Of a stretch of DNA of 64,000 nucleotides, positions 44,701 to 55,000 are shown piece after piece; position 1 is the first letter of the stretch, and the number at the start of each line of letters is the position of its first letter. The stretch comes from Paracyclopina nana. Its lineage: Eukaryota > Arthropoda > Copepoda > Cyclopoida > Cyclopettidae. The translations under genes were made by a program, and so were the position numbers. The notes under the pieces are model-generated. The model saw only the letters and a program-made list of their open reading frames with translations, had not been told where the DNA came from and searched no databases. The stretch covers positions 5,776,001 through 5,840,000 of the forward strand of contig JAGUCH010000009.1 of assembly GCA_019096065.1 (NCBI GenBank), given 5' to 3'.

Positions 44701-47689
44701 CTACCAGATAGGATAGGCTACAACATTCGACTTACACATTTTTAGATAACGCTTTGAAATAGTTTAGCCAACCCTAGAAGCAGCTGATGCGCAGCTATGT
44801 GTAAAAATAGTTCTTAACTCGGCAGATACAGCGCATAGAAATTCGTGGAGTAACGTCAACTTTTTTCGTAAGGTAATTCAAGAAAGCTACCAAAAGAGTA
44901 CCATAGATGAACAGGGCATTATATATATGCTTTGCCCAAATATGTGCCAAAATATGCAGTTGCACACAGCAGCGCCATCTGTTGTTGATTTGAAAACATC
45001 TTACGATACTTGGCCCCACTGATTCCTTGGAAAGCCTTTGGGGCTTGCCCACTTTGGGCAAATTAGTGAACTGGGCCAGCACTATGTCACCCGATCGAAT
45101 TTCGAAGCCAAGTTTTTGTCTCAATGCTCTCTCGATGGTCCATTGGAGCTGTTGAGCCTGCTCTTGTGAGCTCACCACTTCGTCGCCAATGTCTTCTCTG
45201 ATGTGGTCTTCTCTGAACTTGGACGAGAGTGTGTTCACCATTTGCACTCGCGTCGCTGACCTCCGCCAAATCATCTTGTATTTGGACCGAAACCACCTCA
45301 TCAGGCGAGATGTGGTTGCAATTTGCTTGAAACTGAGGCCAGACTTGGGCTCAGTTATTGGTGGCATCGCCGCAGCTTTGTTGGTGGAAGAAAGCCTGCT
45401 GCTGATGCAAAATAATCAAATCAAAAATGCCCTTTCTAAGCCCTGATTCCCAGGGGAGAAGTGTGCTTTCTAAAACTTGCCCAAAGATTCCTTTCAAATT
45501 ATGCTAGCTATTTTTTTAACTGCCCAGGGTCATACATACTCAGAGAGTATGCTACTCATGAAAAGTGGGACCAGATGGCTTTTCTGCAAAGCAAAAAGGG
45601 GCAAAAAGGCGCTTTTAGTAAGTATTCTTGGCTTTTGAAAGTGTGACCAAATGTTTTCAACTTTGGGGTATCTTTTTGGTAGAGTGTTAACATACTCTAT
45701 GTATGTACAGCCCTAGGACTGCCCATATTTCATGCTCTGAATTTAATAATGTGAAACTTTGCTCGTTTCTTTTTTTGGCAGACCAAAGTCTATACATATA
45801 GTACTATAGTAGATTCTCATTACCATAACAGGGATGATAATCCTCTGTAGAATTTCCTCTTTTATTGCTCTCTGGCTACATCCCAATAATTCACTATCTT
45901 TGGCAGGCCAAATTCCTAAGAACCAAGAGCCAAGTGAATATTTTTTTCCTAACAATTCAGCAAAAAACTGCAATTTCCCCCAGCAACAAATTAGATCCAC
46001 CTTTCTTTTCACATTATAGTATATAGTGAAAAATCCAAGGAATTTAGGCTTCGCCAACCCTAACAAGTATGAGTCTTGAGCAAGTAAAGCCCAAAAGTTA
46101 GGGTCAACTAAACTATTCTATCTAGCCTGCAGCTCAAGCGAAGATAGCTTCTTTCAAAAGTGTAGTTATAAGTTCAACTCGGGCAAGCGAGTCAAACAAG
46201 TTAGCGCAGGCTAGCTAGGGTTGGTTAAATCTATGCTGCTATGCAATTCAACTGCCATTATTACAATAGTTTATCCTATCCTAACATTAAGATAAACTAA
46301 ACACAAGTAGGGCTTGCCAATTGCTACACCTATAGATTGAATTCCAGCAATTAAGACGACTTCTAACATAAGTTTAGTCAACCCTAGAAGTAGCTATAGG
46401 CAAGGTGAACGGGGCATTACTGGATATTCCTCGGCTCGAGCAAATATGAAGTTGCATGGGTCGTAGATGAGGATGCAATCGTGTCATTAGAGGCCGGCCC
46501 AGCCTCCTTGTCCTCCGTGGCAGCCTCGCCGCAAGTCAATAGTCTTCCAATGAGGCTTCTAACGAGGCTGCAGCCTCCATTTGTCATGTCTTTTTCTGGC
46601 AAAATCACCGCAAGAACTGAGGCTCTCCGCAATGATTAATGCTGCACTCGCGTGACCCTATCACGATCATCTCTTTATTTCCAGCATTCTCGTGCTCAGC
46701 ATCGGATTAGTCGACTTTGCCATGGCCATCTACCACAGGTACATGCAGGCCAATGGCGGAGATACCACGGCTGGTATCGGGTATACCGCCCATATTGGCG
46801 GAGGCGCGGCTGGCTTTCTCGTCGGGATGAATATTCTGCGCAACTTTGAGCACAAGGTGAAATTCCATGTAATTCAATGATGTGAAAGCATTTTCTGCAA
46901 TCGATTCGTCTTTGTCTGGATCATATTGGTTCTTTGGAAAGCTATTAGTTCGATCAAACGCAGCCATGTCTCTGGTGAATGCCCGACCAGAAATTTTCCC
47001 GAATTTTCTGAAAGTTCTTGTAACGTATTGGCTCTCCTTCGTTTTACCCAATTTGAGTTTATGTCGCTTTTTGGTATTTAACTGATTTACCACCTTTGTA
47101 AAAAAATCGAAAATTGGTGTTTTTGATTTTATTTCATTGGTAAAGCAATTAATGTTAAATAATGATATTGACTTTATGTTGATAAAATGCATTATTTTCA
47201 ATGAGGCTTTTTTGCGTTCGAGGGCTCAGAATTTCTGGTTGGGATCAGCTTTATAATTTTTAGGTGTCCGAGGCCGACTCGGATTAGTTGAGCCACTTAC
47301 GGATCAAGAGAAAATTACCTTAATTCATGCTTAAAAAACAGTTATTTAGAAGGAATCACACTACTTTTCTTATTTAGCGAATTATAGAGGTGCTTCGTTC
47401 ATTCCGGCGAAAGCCTTCGGCGGATGGATCGCTCCGCTCGAATTAACCAGTTTAACGAAAGATATGGTACCGCATAAAATGCATTGGATGCACTTTCTTA
47501 ATGGCAGCCAATAAGTTAATATATGTCAAAATTACATTCTTCCAGAAGTGGGAAGGCTATTTGAGGCTTGCGTGTTTCCTTGGCTGGATTTTCGGCCTAA
47601 TGGCGTGCATATTGGCCAACACCTTCAATCGAGAGGCCTACCCGAGCCCCAACAGAAGTGGCATGAAAACTTGCCAGTATTACAATTAA
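41800..47689 (+). CDS. rhomboid-family intramembrane serine protease
   Basis: Seven exons give 313 residues in phase: 41800-41868, 42345-42478, 43124-43253, 43821-43887, 43970-44195, 46685-46856, 47546-47689. A short cytosolic N-terminus leads into TM1 (VPFFITII/SIIELSVFLFHT). The family-typical segment PICSALIYDPRRRHEPWRLFTYM and the histidine helix HSGYVHIATNIL follow. Next come the catalytic serine motif GASGG (residue about 185) and the catalytic histidine AHIGGG (about 250). The last exon encodes the final membrane helix. Rhomboids cut single-pass membrane proteins inside the bilayer, for example EGF-like ligands in insects. The exon 2 donor reads AG|GGAATT instead of GT, one base from a consensus site (see findings). 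Exon 1 is the least certain. Introns contain families A, B and C. Confidence 0.85.
41954..42306. repeat. family B repeat with paired GCGCCATCTA motifs (copy 3)
   Basis: Homologous to 21934-22280. The CTCF-like motifs are at about 41968 and 42280. It occupies most of rhomboid intron 1, ending about 40 bases before exon 2. Confidence 0.75.
42648..42989. repeat. family A element interrupted by a foldback-family fragment
   Basis: The outer parts are family A (CCCGACGAGAAATTTTCCC ... GATTTTCTGGTTGGG). The middle, about 42735-42862, is a 128-bp piece of the tRNA-foldback arm (TATTTCGAGCTGGGGCACG ... GGGCTGTAATTGTACGAGTG) replacing the centre of family A. This indicates the foldback family was active after family A inserted. 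It lies in rhomboid intron 2. Confidence 0.7.
43315..43685. repeat. family A copy followed by a tRNA-like relic
   Basis: 43315-43572 is a diverged family A copy. Just after it, 43608-43672 contains GAGCTATGGGCTTTAATTACAGAGG and a B-box-like ACGTTCGAGCCCC, resembling part of a tRNA. Neither has coding value. In rhomboid intron 3. Confidence 0.5.
44437..44925. repeat. family C inverted-repeat element in rhomboid intron
   Basis: It begins GCCTGTTCATCTACCACG and ends GTACCATAGATGAACAGGGCAT, inverted with respect to each other. It contains the family C core in full. It overlaps the 3' end of the antisense ORF at 44795-45367. Confidence 0.75.
44795..45367 (-). CDS. antisense helical ORF in rhomboid intron 5, possibly LYR-like
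   Basis: A 190-codon frame, antisense to the rhomboid gene. Residues about 15-90 have a strongly helical, basic-amphipathic character (RLMRWFRSKYKMIWRR, then SSKFREDHIREDIGDEVVSSQ). This faintly resembles the helical LYR-motif mitochondrial assembly factors, though the LYR triplet itself is absent. From about residue 140 the frame runs into a family C repeat, so the C-terminus and stop codon come from the repeat. A splice acceptor could start the exon at about 45340. It may be a decayed retro-copied gene or a real nested gene. Function unknown. Confidence 0.35.
   Translation of the reverse strand: MPPITEPKSGLSFKQIATTSRLMRWFRSKYKMIWRRSATRVQMVNTLSSKFREDHIREDIGDEVVSSQEQAQQLQWTIERALRQKLGFEIRSGDIVLAQFTNLPKVGKPQRLSKESVGPSIVRCFQINNRWRCCVQLHILAHIWAKHIYNALFIYGTLLVAFLNYLTKKVDVTPRISMRCICRVKNYFYT
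46040..46418. repeat. family C repeat, partial
   Basis: Family C core segments (GAGTCTTGAGCAAGTAAAGCC, TAGTCAACCCTAGAAGTAGC) end with AGGTGAACGGGGCATTA. The left terminus is missing. In rhomboid intron 5. Confidence 0.6.
46981..47244. repeat. family A inverted-repeat element in rhomboid intron 6
   Basis: Bounded by CCCGACCAGAAATTTTCCC and AATTTCTGGTTGGG, 264 bp, with the usual inner inverted pair. Confidence 0.75.
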
Positions 47690-47715
47690 CGCAGGTGAAC
47701 ACAGCCTTTTAGCTC

Positions 47716-48173
47716 AGTTCATCTGCCTCAATAAAATCAGTCTTCAGCCGAAAAATTGCTGTCTTTTGATGACTGCAAAAATTGGTGAGAAGTCAGCGAG
47801 TCTTGAGCATCAGAATAATCGGGCAAGAAGCGAGCCAAACGAGTTAAGCGGAGGCTAGCTAGGGCTGGTTAAATTATTTGCTTTGCCATCACATGAGGCT
47901 CTAACGCAAAGAATATTGAGATGGTTTAGCCTATCCTAGCATAAGGATGAGTTGAGCAAGTAAAGCCTGACAGCTAGGGTCGACTAAAACATTCCATGTA
48001 TATTCTTTAGATGGCTTCTTTAATTAGTTTGGTCGACCCTAGAAGCAGCTTTTGAATCGTTTTCATATCGGCTATGACAGTAGATAGTAATTCATGGAGT
48101 GAACACAACTTCTTTAGTTTTTTAGTCAAGTAAGAAGAGAAAGCCACGAAAAAGTACCATAGATGAACAGGGA
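47716..48173. repeat. family C element between rhomboid and PEBP genes
   Basis: It runs from CAGTTCATCTGCC to TACCATAGATGAACAGGG and carries the family core. It fills most of the gap between the convergent rhomboid and PEBP genes, so both 3' UTRs may include it. Confidence 0.65.
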
Positions 48174-48311
48174 AAAACGCAAAGAAGCATACAAACATGC
48201 TCATGTTACACTTAATTTCATGCAGCCTGTCAGAACAATCTATTTCAGCAGAGTTGTTGTACAGTAATAATAATCGTGTGAGTAGAGCATATTTATAGTA
48301 TATAAGCATGA

Positions 48312-50101
48312 TTAGTTTCTCCGGCTGCCTGGCCTCTCAGCATGGAAATAGGTCATTGCCACTGGGTTGCCAAGGTTGTACCTTTTGGCAAATTCAGCCA
48401 CGTTGAACTTGCCACGACGGGCATCCTCGTAGGCAGCCACCTGATCCATTTGCTCCTCTTGCTTGTACATCAAGAAGACATACCTGTGCATGCCAGAGTT
48501 TGCGGACGGGGTGGGAGGTGCATACTTGCAGAGCACACGACCCAAATCTAATTGAAATCCGCGAACATTGACGAGCATCCAGTGAAGCCAAGACCTAAAT
48601 GGAAATTTGCGCTTTTTACGTACCCAACCAGAATTTTTTCCAAGTTTTCTGAAAGTTATTGTAATGAGTTGGCACTCCTTCGTTTTACCCAATTTGAGCT
48701 TATGTCGTTATGTAGCATTAACTGCTTTACCAACTATGTAGAAAAATCGAGGGTGAAATGACTTATATGTGTTTTCGATTTTACTTTGGCGGGCATGGCT
48801 GTTAATGTTACGTGATGACATTAACTCTGTGTTGATAAAATGCGTAAGTTTCACTGAGGGCTATTTTGGCGTATGAGGACTCAGAATTTTTGGCAGGGAA
48901 TTCATTAAACGCATCCGCTCAAATAATCCGAGTGCAGCTTCCGGACGTCTAGTTAGTTTCGTTACTGGATTTTTTTTATAACTTTTTTGACTGAATTTGA
49001 TTTCACAGTTTAAGCCAATTTTGGCCCTGTTGACTTCAAGCATATATCAGGAACTTTATTTTTACCAATTCAAGCAAATGCGTTTTTTGAAAATATTTTC
49101 CATTAAGAGGCCAAAAGAGGCAGCTGAACGTAGCCTTGAATGCACTTTCATTTCTGATAAGTCCATTATTTATGAAGCCCAAGAAGGAGCCTTTTCAATT
49201 GCATTTTCAACTGTATTTTAGCCATAAAATGCGACAAAATCAATTGGATTGACAGCTATTCCACCATAGGTGAACAGGGCCATAAAAAATAGCTTATACT
49301 TTTCTTTGGAAATTGCAAAAGTGGAATTGTATAGTGAGAATGTTGACTGACTGACAAATTGTACTCTCAACTGGATTTCGTCGGTTTCTTTATAGCAGCC
49401 TTTTATATTGCCAGCCTTATATTGGCAACCTTCACGGATATCTTAGCCTGAATCACACCACGATGATCATGACAATGTCGTTTTTGCCTCTTGTCACTCC
49501 AACGTGTAAAAAAATCCCGACCAGAAATTCTGAGACCTCAAACGCCAAAATAACCCTCAGTGAAACTTACACTTTTTATCAGCATAAAGTTTATGTCGTT
49601 ACGTAACATTAACTGCCTTGCCACCGAAGTAAAATCGAAAACACTAATTAGCCATTTCACCTTCGATTTTTTTACAGAAGCGGTAAAGCAGTTAATGTGA
49701 CATATCGACATGGACTCAACTTGGGTAAAACGAAGGAGTGCCAACACGTTACAATAACTCTCAGAAAACTTGGAAAAAATTCTGGTTGGGAAGGAGCATT
49801 TATGGATATACCTTTGTATAGGCTTTTCAGCACTCGGGACGTCAGGGTTGAGAAAGGCCAATAGATACAGGTCTTCTTGGGCTGAGGCCAGGGCTGAGCA
49901 TTTGATTTTCACGGGGCAATCTCTGACATCAGCAATCTTCATTTTTGCTCCCATTCGCACGCGAGATCCGGATGGGAACTCCACGAGGAGCTCGCCAGCC
50001 CCTGTGGCATACTCAGGGTTGATTTCCAAGTTGAGATCGTTGGCTATGGACTCCCATTGAACGGTGGTGTCCTCGGTGACGCTTGACGTGCGTGAATTCA
50101 T
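48312..50101 (-). CDS. PEBP-family (phosphatidylethanolamine-binding) protein
   Basis: Two exons, 49812-50101 and 48312-48594, join in phase to 190 residues, the usual size for this family. The ligand-pocket motif appears as NPDVPSAEKP (about residues 87-96) in place of the usual DPDAPS, and the second signature appears as GMHRYVFLMYKQ (about 128-139). The SWLHWMLVNV and FNVAEFAKRYNLGNPVAMTYFHA segments also match. There is no signal peptide, so it is probably cytosolic. PEBPs bind anionic phospholipids and can regulate kinases or proteases; the precise target cannot be inferred. The Asp-to-Asn change at the pocket is unusual. The 1.2 kb intron holds two family A elements. Confidence 0.85.
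48619..49789. repeat. two family A elements in the PEBP intron
   Basis: Copies at 48619-48897 (CCCAACCAGAATTTTTTCC ... TCAGAATTTTTGGCAGGG) and 49518-49789 (CCCGACCAGAAATTCTGAG ... AAATTCTGGTTGGG). Next to the first, 48881-48966 is an inverted copy of the 90-bp repeat at 39589-39677. Confidence 0.7.
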
Positions 50102-51050
50102 CTAAACATTTTAAAATGAACTAATAAAAAGTGGCAAGAGTGCTGAATGTTTTTAAGTAGTGAGCTGGCCTCCAGGCCCAGAATTAGTTAAGTAACCTCT
50201 AAAATGAGTTGTGGCTTAGGGCTGAAAATTTTCCTTTGGAAGCCTCAAAAATTTCAATTTTATTCCACAAAAGAAAAATAAATTGAACCAAAAGAAAGAA
50301 AAATATTAATTAAGGGTGGAAACCTTTTTTGAGCTATTTAGCAGTATTTTTGACAATTGACAACTTAAGTTCACATCATCCATGTGTATATATGTATAGT
50401 GCTCGTTTTCAAGTCATGAAACCTTGAGTTTATTTGGTTGTCATATTTTATGGATTTAGGTCTGCTGCGTGTGAGGATGATTGCCAAATGAGTGCCAAAA
50501 ATCAAAAGAGGTTTCCGTCACCTTAAGCTTTAAGAGCGTAATTTGTCCAATTTGCGCAGCCATCTCACCTTCTCGGGCCAGTGATCGGCCTCAACTGGCA
50601 AGAGCCAAGAAAAAGAGGTCGTCCTCGCAACAATCAAAGTGCACAATAATGTTGCATGATATCCCTCTTATTATTTGCTGCTCGGAAAAGGCCGCTAAAC
50701 AATTCTGGGAATTCGAGCAAGTAGAGCACTCGATTAGAAAGCATCCTCCAAAGTCAGGTTATTTCCAGTTGTGAAGGAAATAATTATTTTGAGTCATTGG
50801 CATAAAACCTTGTCAGAGGTTCAAAGGTGCTTGATTTAAAGAGTGCCAAGTCAGCACTTTCGTGGAAAAGCCAAAGAAGCTTGCTCATGATCCAAAGCAG
50901 TGACAGGCGTTGTCTGTTGCCAGGCTGGAAAAAGTTTCCATGATAATTAAGGGCATGATGGCTGGAAAATAACAGGGCTAAACTGATTGTGTCTCCTGGA
51001 TGAGCTAAGAGCATTATATACGACCTTGTTTTTTTTGCTTCTTGGTAATG
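50102..51050. other. gene-free stretch upstream of the PEBP gene
   Basis: It should contain the PEBP promoter. A 97-codon plus-strand frame at 50481-50774 has a mixed, Lys/Ser-rich composition without recognisable domains, so I do not call it a gene. Confidence 0.4.
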
Positions 51051-51056
51051 TATTTT

Positions 51057-51835
51057 ATGTACTGTAATACGATTTCCTCGTGCTATAATTCAGTTTACCG
51101 ATCCGACTCAGCTCTTTTATATCACAGTTCTTTCTAAGCATTTTGGGGGATATTAAAGGCTTAACAGCCCTGGAATCAAATTTGAGGGATTTTTTTTAGT
51201 AATTTAATGCCCCTCAAATTCCATGGAACTAATCCAAATTCCAAAGAAGTTAGAAAAAAGAACTACCTAGATTCGAACCTCAATCAGTTGGTTCAGCATT
51301 CCAATGCTCTAACCATTGAGCTATGGAAACTTCATGGAAATTGAATGCTATGCATAGGACTTAACAATTTAAGCAAAATAGAGAAATAAAAAAAGTTAAG
51401 GAATGACTGGGGTTTGAACTCTAGACTGCTAAATCAAGAGCCAAGTGCTCTAACCATTGTGCCATAGGAGCACCTCTGAAAAAATGTTTTTTAAAAGTCT
51501 ATTTTATTGCTCCCAAATCACGGGATGCTAGCTCATGAGAGCCAGTGATATTCACATAGCAACTAAAAAACAAGCAGTATTTTCTAGGGCACGGGGCAGC
51601 CCGGTAACTTCATTAAAACACTCAAAAATCGTATTACAGAATATAAAATTGTATATTTTGAGCTGGGGCACGTAAAATTGGGTCATTAAATAGCTGAACT
51701 CGGATTCTAAAATGGAAAAACACTCGTACAAGTACAGCCCTCACAGGCTCGGGCTAGTTAAGCTGTACTCGAGTTTTCCCATTTTAAAATCCTCGCTCAG
51801 CTATTTAATGACCCTACTTTACGTGCCCCAAAAAT
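51057..51835. mobile_element. single-arm copy of the tRNA-bearing foldback family
   Basis: About 780 bp homologous along its length to the left arm of the WBP4-intron foldback (13491-14275), from ACTGTAATACGATTTCCTCG to CTTTACGTGCCCCA. It carries both tRNA-like segments on its complement: TTTCCATAGCTCAATGG (about 51265-51330) and GCTCCTATGGCACAATGG with a B-box-like AGTTCAAACCCC (about 51405-51475). The mirror arm is missing, so the arm can exist alone. Non-coding. Lies between PEBP and AP-2 alpha. Confidence 0.75.
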
Positions 51836-52061
51836 AAATAGCTATTAGTTCATAACCTCGTTTTTTTATTGACCACCTGGAACGATCATAATAATAGCTA
51901 TAATATTGAATAATCATCATCATCGGAGCAAAGTCTCTGCTGCTGGGAAACATCTCAATTCAAGCGACTACGAATATGTGTTGGGAACAACTCTCTGGGG
52001 GCCTCGTTCGAAAGGGAGGAAAACATGAATTCTTTTAACAATCGATGCTAATTAAAATCTT

Positions 52062-55000
52062 TTATAGCTGCTCCGAGAGGACGTAGCAAATGTGCTGCGA
52101 CACCGTATCTTTGCTCGTGCGCACGGTAAGGCGATACATCTGGAAAAAAAGGAGATTTTTTTAAATTATAACGAGAATCTGTGGCAGCAGAGTTAAAAAA
52201 AGGAGAGAGAACTCGTTTCTGAAGGCTGGCTGTATATAAGTAAATATATATAGTAGAATGCAGCCTTGATTGCTGCTCTTAATCACATTTCCCCCTCCCC
52301 TTAATATAATAATGTGCAACTCTCAACCAAGGATCACGTTAAGACGATGATCCATTCAGTACCACTAACTTGATTCTGCTCAGCCATTTGTACCTGGTCA
52401 GCTCCCTAGATGATGAAAAAGAGATCATCAAAGTAATATACGAAAAAAGGCCCCGAAAGCAGGATGATGGATCAAAGGTGCCTTACGTTGGCCGATCTGT
52501 TGGGCTCGAGCCTGAGGAGGCAGCCGATCTGAACGGTCTTGGTGTGGACAATGCCAGCGCACACGTAGTTTTCCGGATTGGGATCGATGCCTTCGAGCAG
52601 GGAGAAGCCATAGCCAATCAGCTTCGTTTTCACTTGCGTCGCGTCCATCGGGTACACGGCCTTGTAAATCTTCTGGGCCTCCTGGCCAGGTCTGGAAAAA
52701 TAATAATAAGGTTGCGTGGCCTTCATCCAGCTTTGCAGTACAAGTAGAATACTATGGCCTTCGACACAAGAAAGGCAGGCTTTTACCAACTTACATGCTC
52801 AGGTTCTTCCATCTGGCGAAGAAGGCGTCGCCATTCATCTCCGTGGGCTCCATGAACTTGTTGATCGAGATGGGGATTTTCAGCGCCAGCTTGTACGGCT
52901 TTCCGTTGCACGTGAAGACCACGTTGAGGTCCGGCTGCTGCGTGAAGTCAGCCACACATTCGATGTTGACCATTTGTTGGAACTGAGCCCCGGCCTCAAC
53001 AGTCGAGTCGACGGACTTGACCTGAAGCTGGAGCGACGAGGTGAGCTCCGGTGACAGCGTCACCATCGGCTGGAAGTTCTGCAAAGACAAGTAATGATCA
53101 TGCGAAATCAGTACTGCATTCCGAGTGGCCTAGGTCACGTTTTTCCCAGAAACGACATATAGCCAAAATAAGGCTGTCGTGGCCACAATATTGTCGCACT
53201 ATATAAACTGATCAAGGCCAAAAGGCGGAGCTTCTTGCGGCGCGGTGGTGAAAAATATCCGTAAAATTCCACTCAGGATGTAGAAAAACTTGGGAGCTTA
53301 CTATAAAAGGAAACGAAGTCTTGTTCCCATAAAAGAGGGCCATCCGTGCCAAGTTCGCTCTGCACTCGGTTTTCACACCGATCTGGATCGTCTCGTTCTC
53401 GTACAACACACCATTGTTCTTGCAGTAAAACCTGCAAATTGAAAGGTGAAAATAATAAATAAATTATTACAAAGGAAAACGCGTACTTGATCAAATTATT
53501 GGTTGGTGCTTCGGGGGCTGATGAGGAGAATCCATTGCCATTGTGCACACTGGATTCGCCGCCGCTTCCGCCGAATCCCAACCCGAGCAAATCAGTGCTC
53601 GAGTTGTTGGCCTCGAGATTGGCGGGTTGACTACTCATCGTGCTCTTCTTGGACTCGGTGGATGTGTCGTTGTCGTTGGCCCGAATCTCAGGGTTGTCTG
53701 GCACCCGACCCGGCCTCTTCTTTTTGAGCAGGTTGAGCAGGCCAGACGACTCCTTCTCCGGAAACGGCGGCATTTCCTCCAGGACCGTAGCGAGAACATC
53801 AAGGCTGGCCACCTTGGCCAGGGCCAGATATTCGCAAGCTCGCTGTTGCAACTCGGCGTCTGCGCTCCGCAGATTCGAGTCCGTCTTGAACACTTCCTCC
53901 ACCACCGGCTTGATCTCGGGGAACAGATTGATGAACTTGACATAGGTTGTCAACAAGAGTGCCCTGGTGCCCTGAGAAGCGATAAATAGAGAATTCTTTA
54001 TGCAACCTTTCGATAGGTAACGGTATTTAAATACCCTTATGCAGTGATAAGCCAGGTATTTAAATACCCTTATGTATTGACAAGCCAGGTATTTAAATAC
54101 ACCCTTATTTAGTGATAAGCCAGGTATTTAAATACCCTTATGTAATGATAAGCCAGGTATTTAAATACCCTTTTGTAGTGATGAGCAAGGTATTTAAATA
54201 CCCTTATGTAGTGATGAGCCAGGTATTTAAATACCCTAATGTAGTGATAAGCCAGGTATTTAAATACACCCTTATGTAGTGATAAGCCAGGTATTTAAAT
54301 ACACCCTTATGCAGTGATAAGCCAGGTATTAAAATACCCTTTAGTAGTGATGAGCCAGGTATTTAAGTACCCTTATGTAGTGATAAGCCAGGTATTTAAA
54401 TACCCTTATGTAGTGATGAGCCAGGTATTTAAGTACCCTTATGTAGTGATAAGCCAGGTATTTAAATACCCTTATGTAGTGATAAGCCAGGTATTTAAAT
54501 ACACCCTTGTGCAGTGATAAGCGAGGCATTAAAATACCCTCTAGCAGTGATGAGCCAGGTATTTAAATACCCTTATGTAGTGATAAGCAAGGTGTTAAAA
54601 TACCCTTATGTAGTGATAAGCAAGGTATTTAAATACCCTTATTTAGTGATAAGCCAGGTATTTTAATACCCTTATGTAATGATATGCTAGGTATTTAAAT
54701 ACCTTGATAAGCCAGGTACTTAAATACAACCTTATGTAATGATAAATCAGGTTTTTAAATACACCCTTATGGAATGATAAGTCAGGTATTGAAATACCCC
54801 CTTATGTAGTGATAAGCCAGGTATTTTAATACCTTTCCTCACATAGTGGTAATAAAGTTAGTTGGTAATTTTTTATCTGCACTGACAGCAATATGCTAGT
54901 ATATTACCTGAGAGCAGAGATGATATTTGGAATGCAGCAGGCGGAACTGAACGAGTGGGGCCGACCTGGCATCGCCCGCGATGAGGTTGCCAAATTCGCC

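Noticed and set aside
50481..50774. 97-codon frame upstream of the PEBP gene
   Set aside because: No domain, no signal peptide and no supporting splice sites; it could be chance.
54314..54529. repetitive open frames on both strands (11-residue repeats)
   Set aside because: They result from a 33-bp satellite whose unit length is a multiple of three; there is no independent sign of coding.
54015..54835. CRISPR-like array
   Set aside because: Units are contiguous satellite repeats with nearly constant spacers in an intron of a eukaryotic gene; spacers are not unique.
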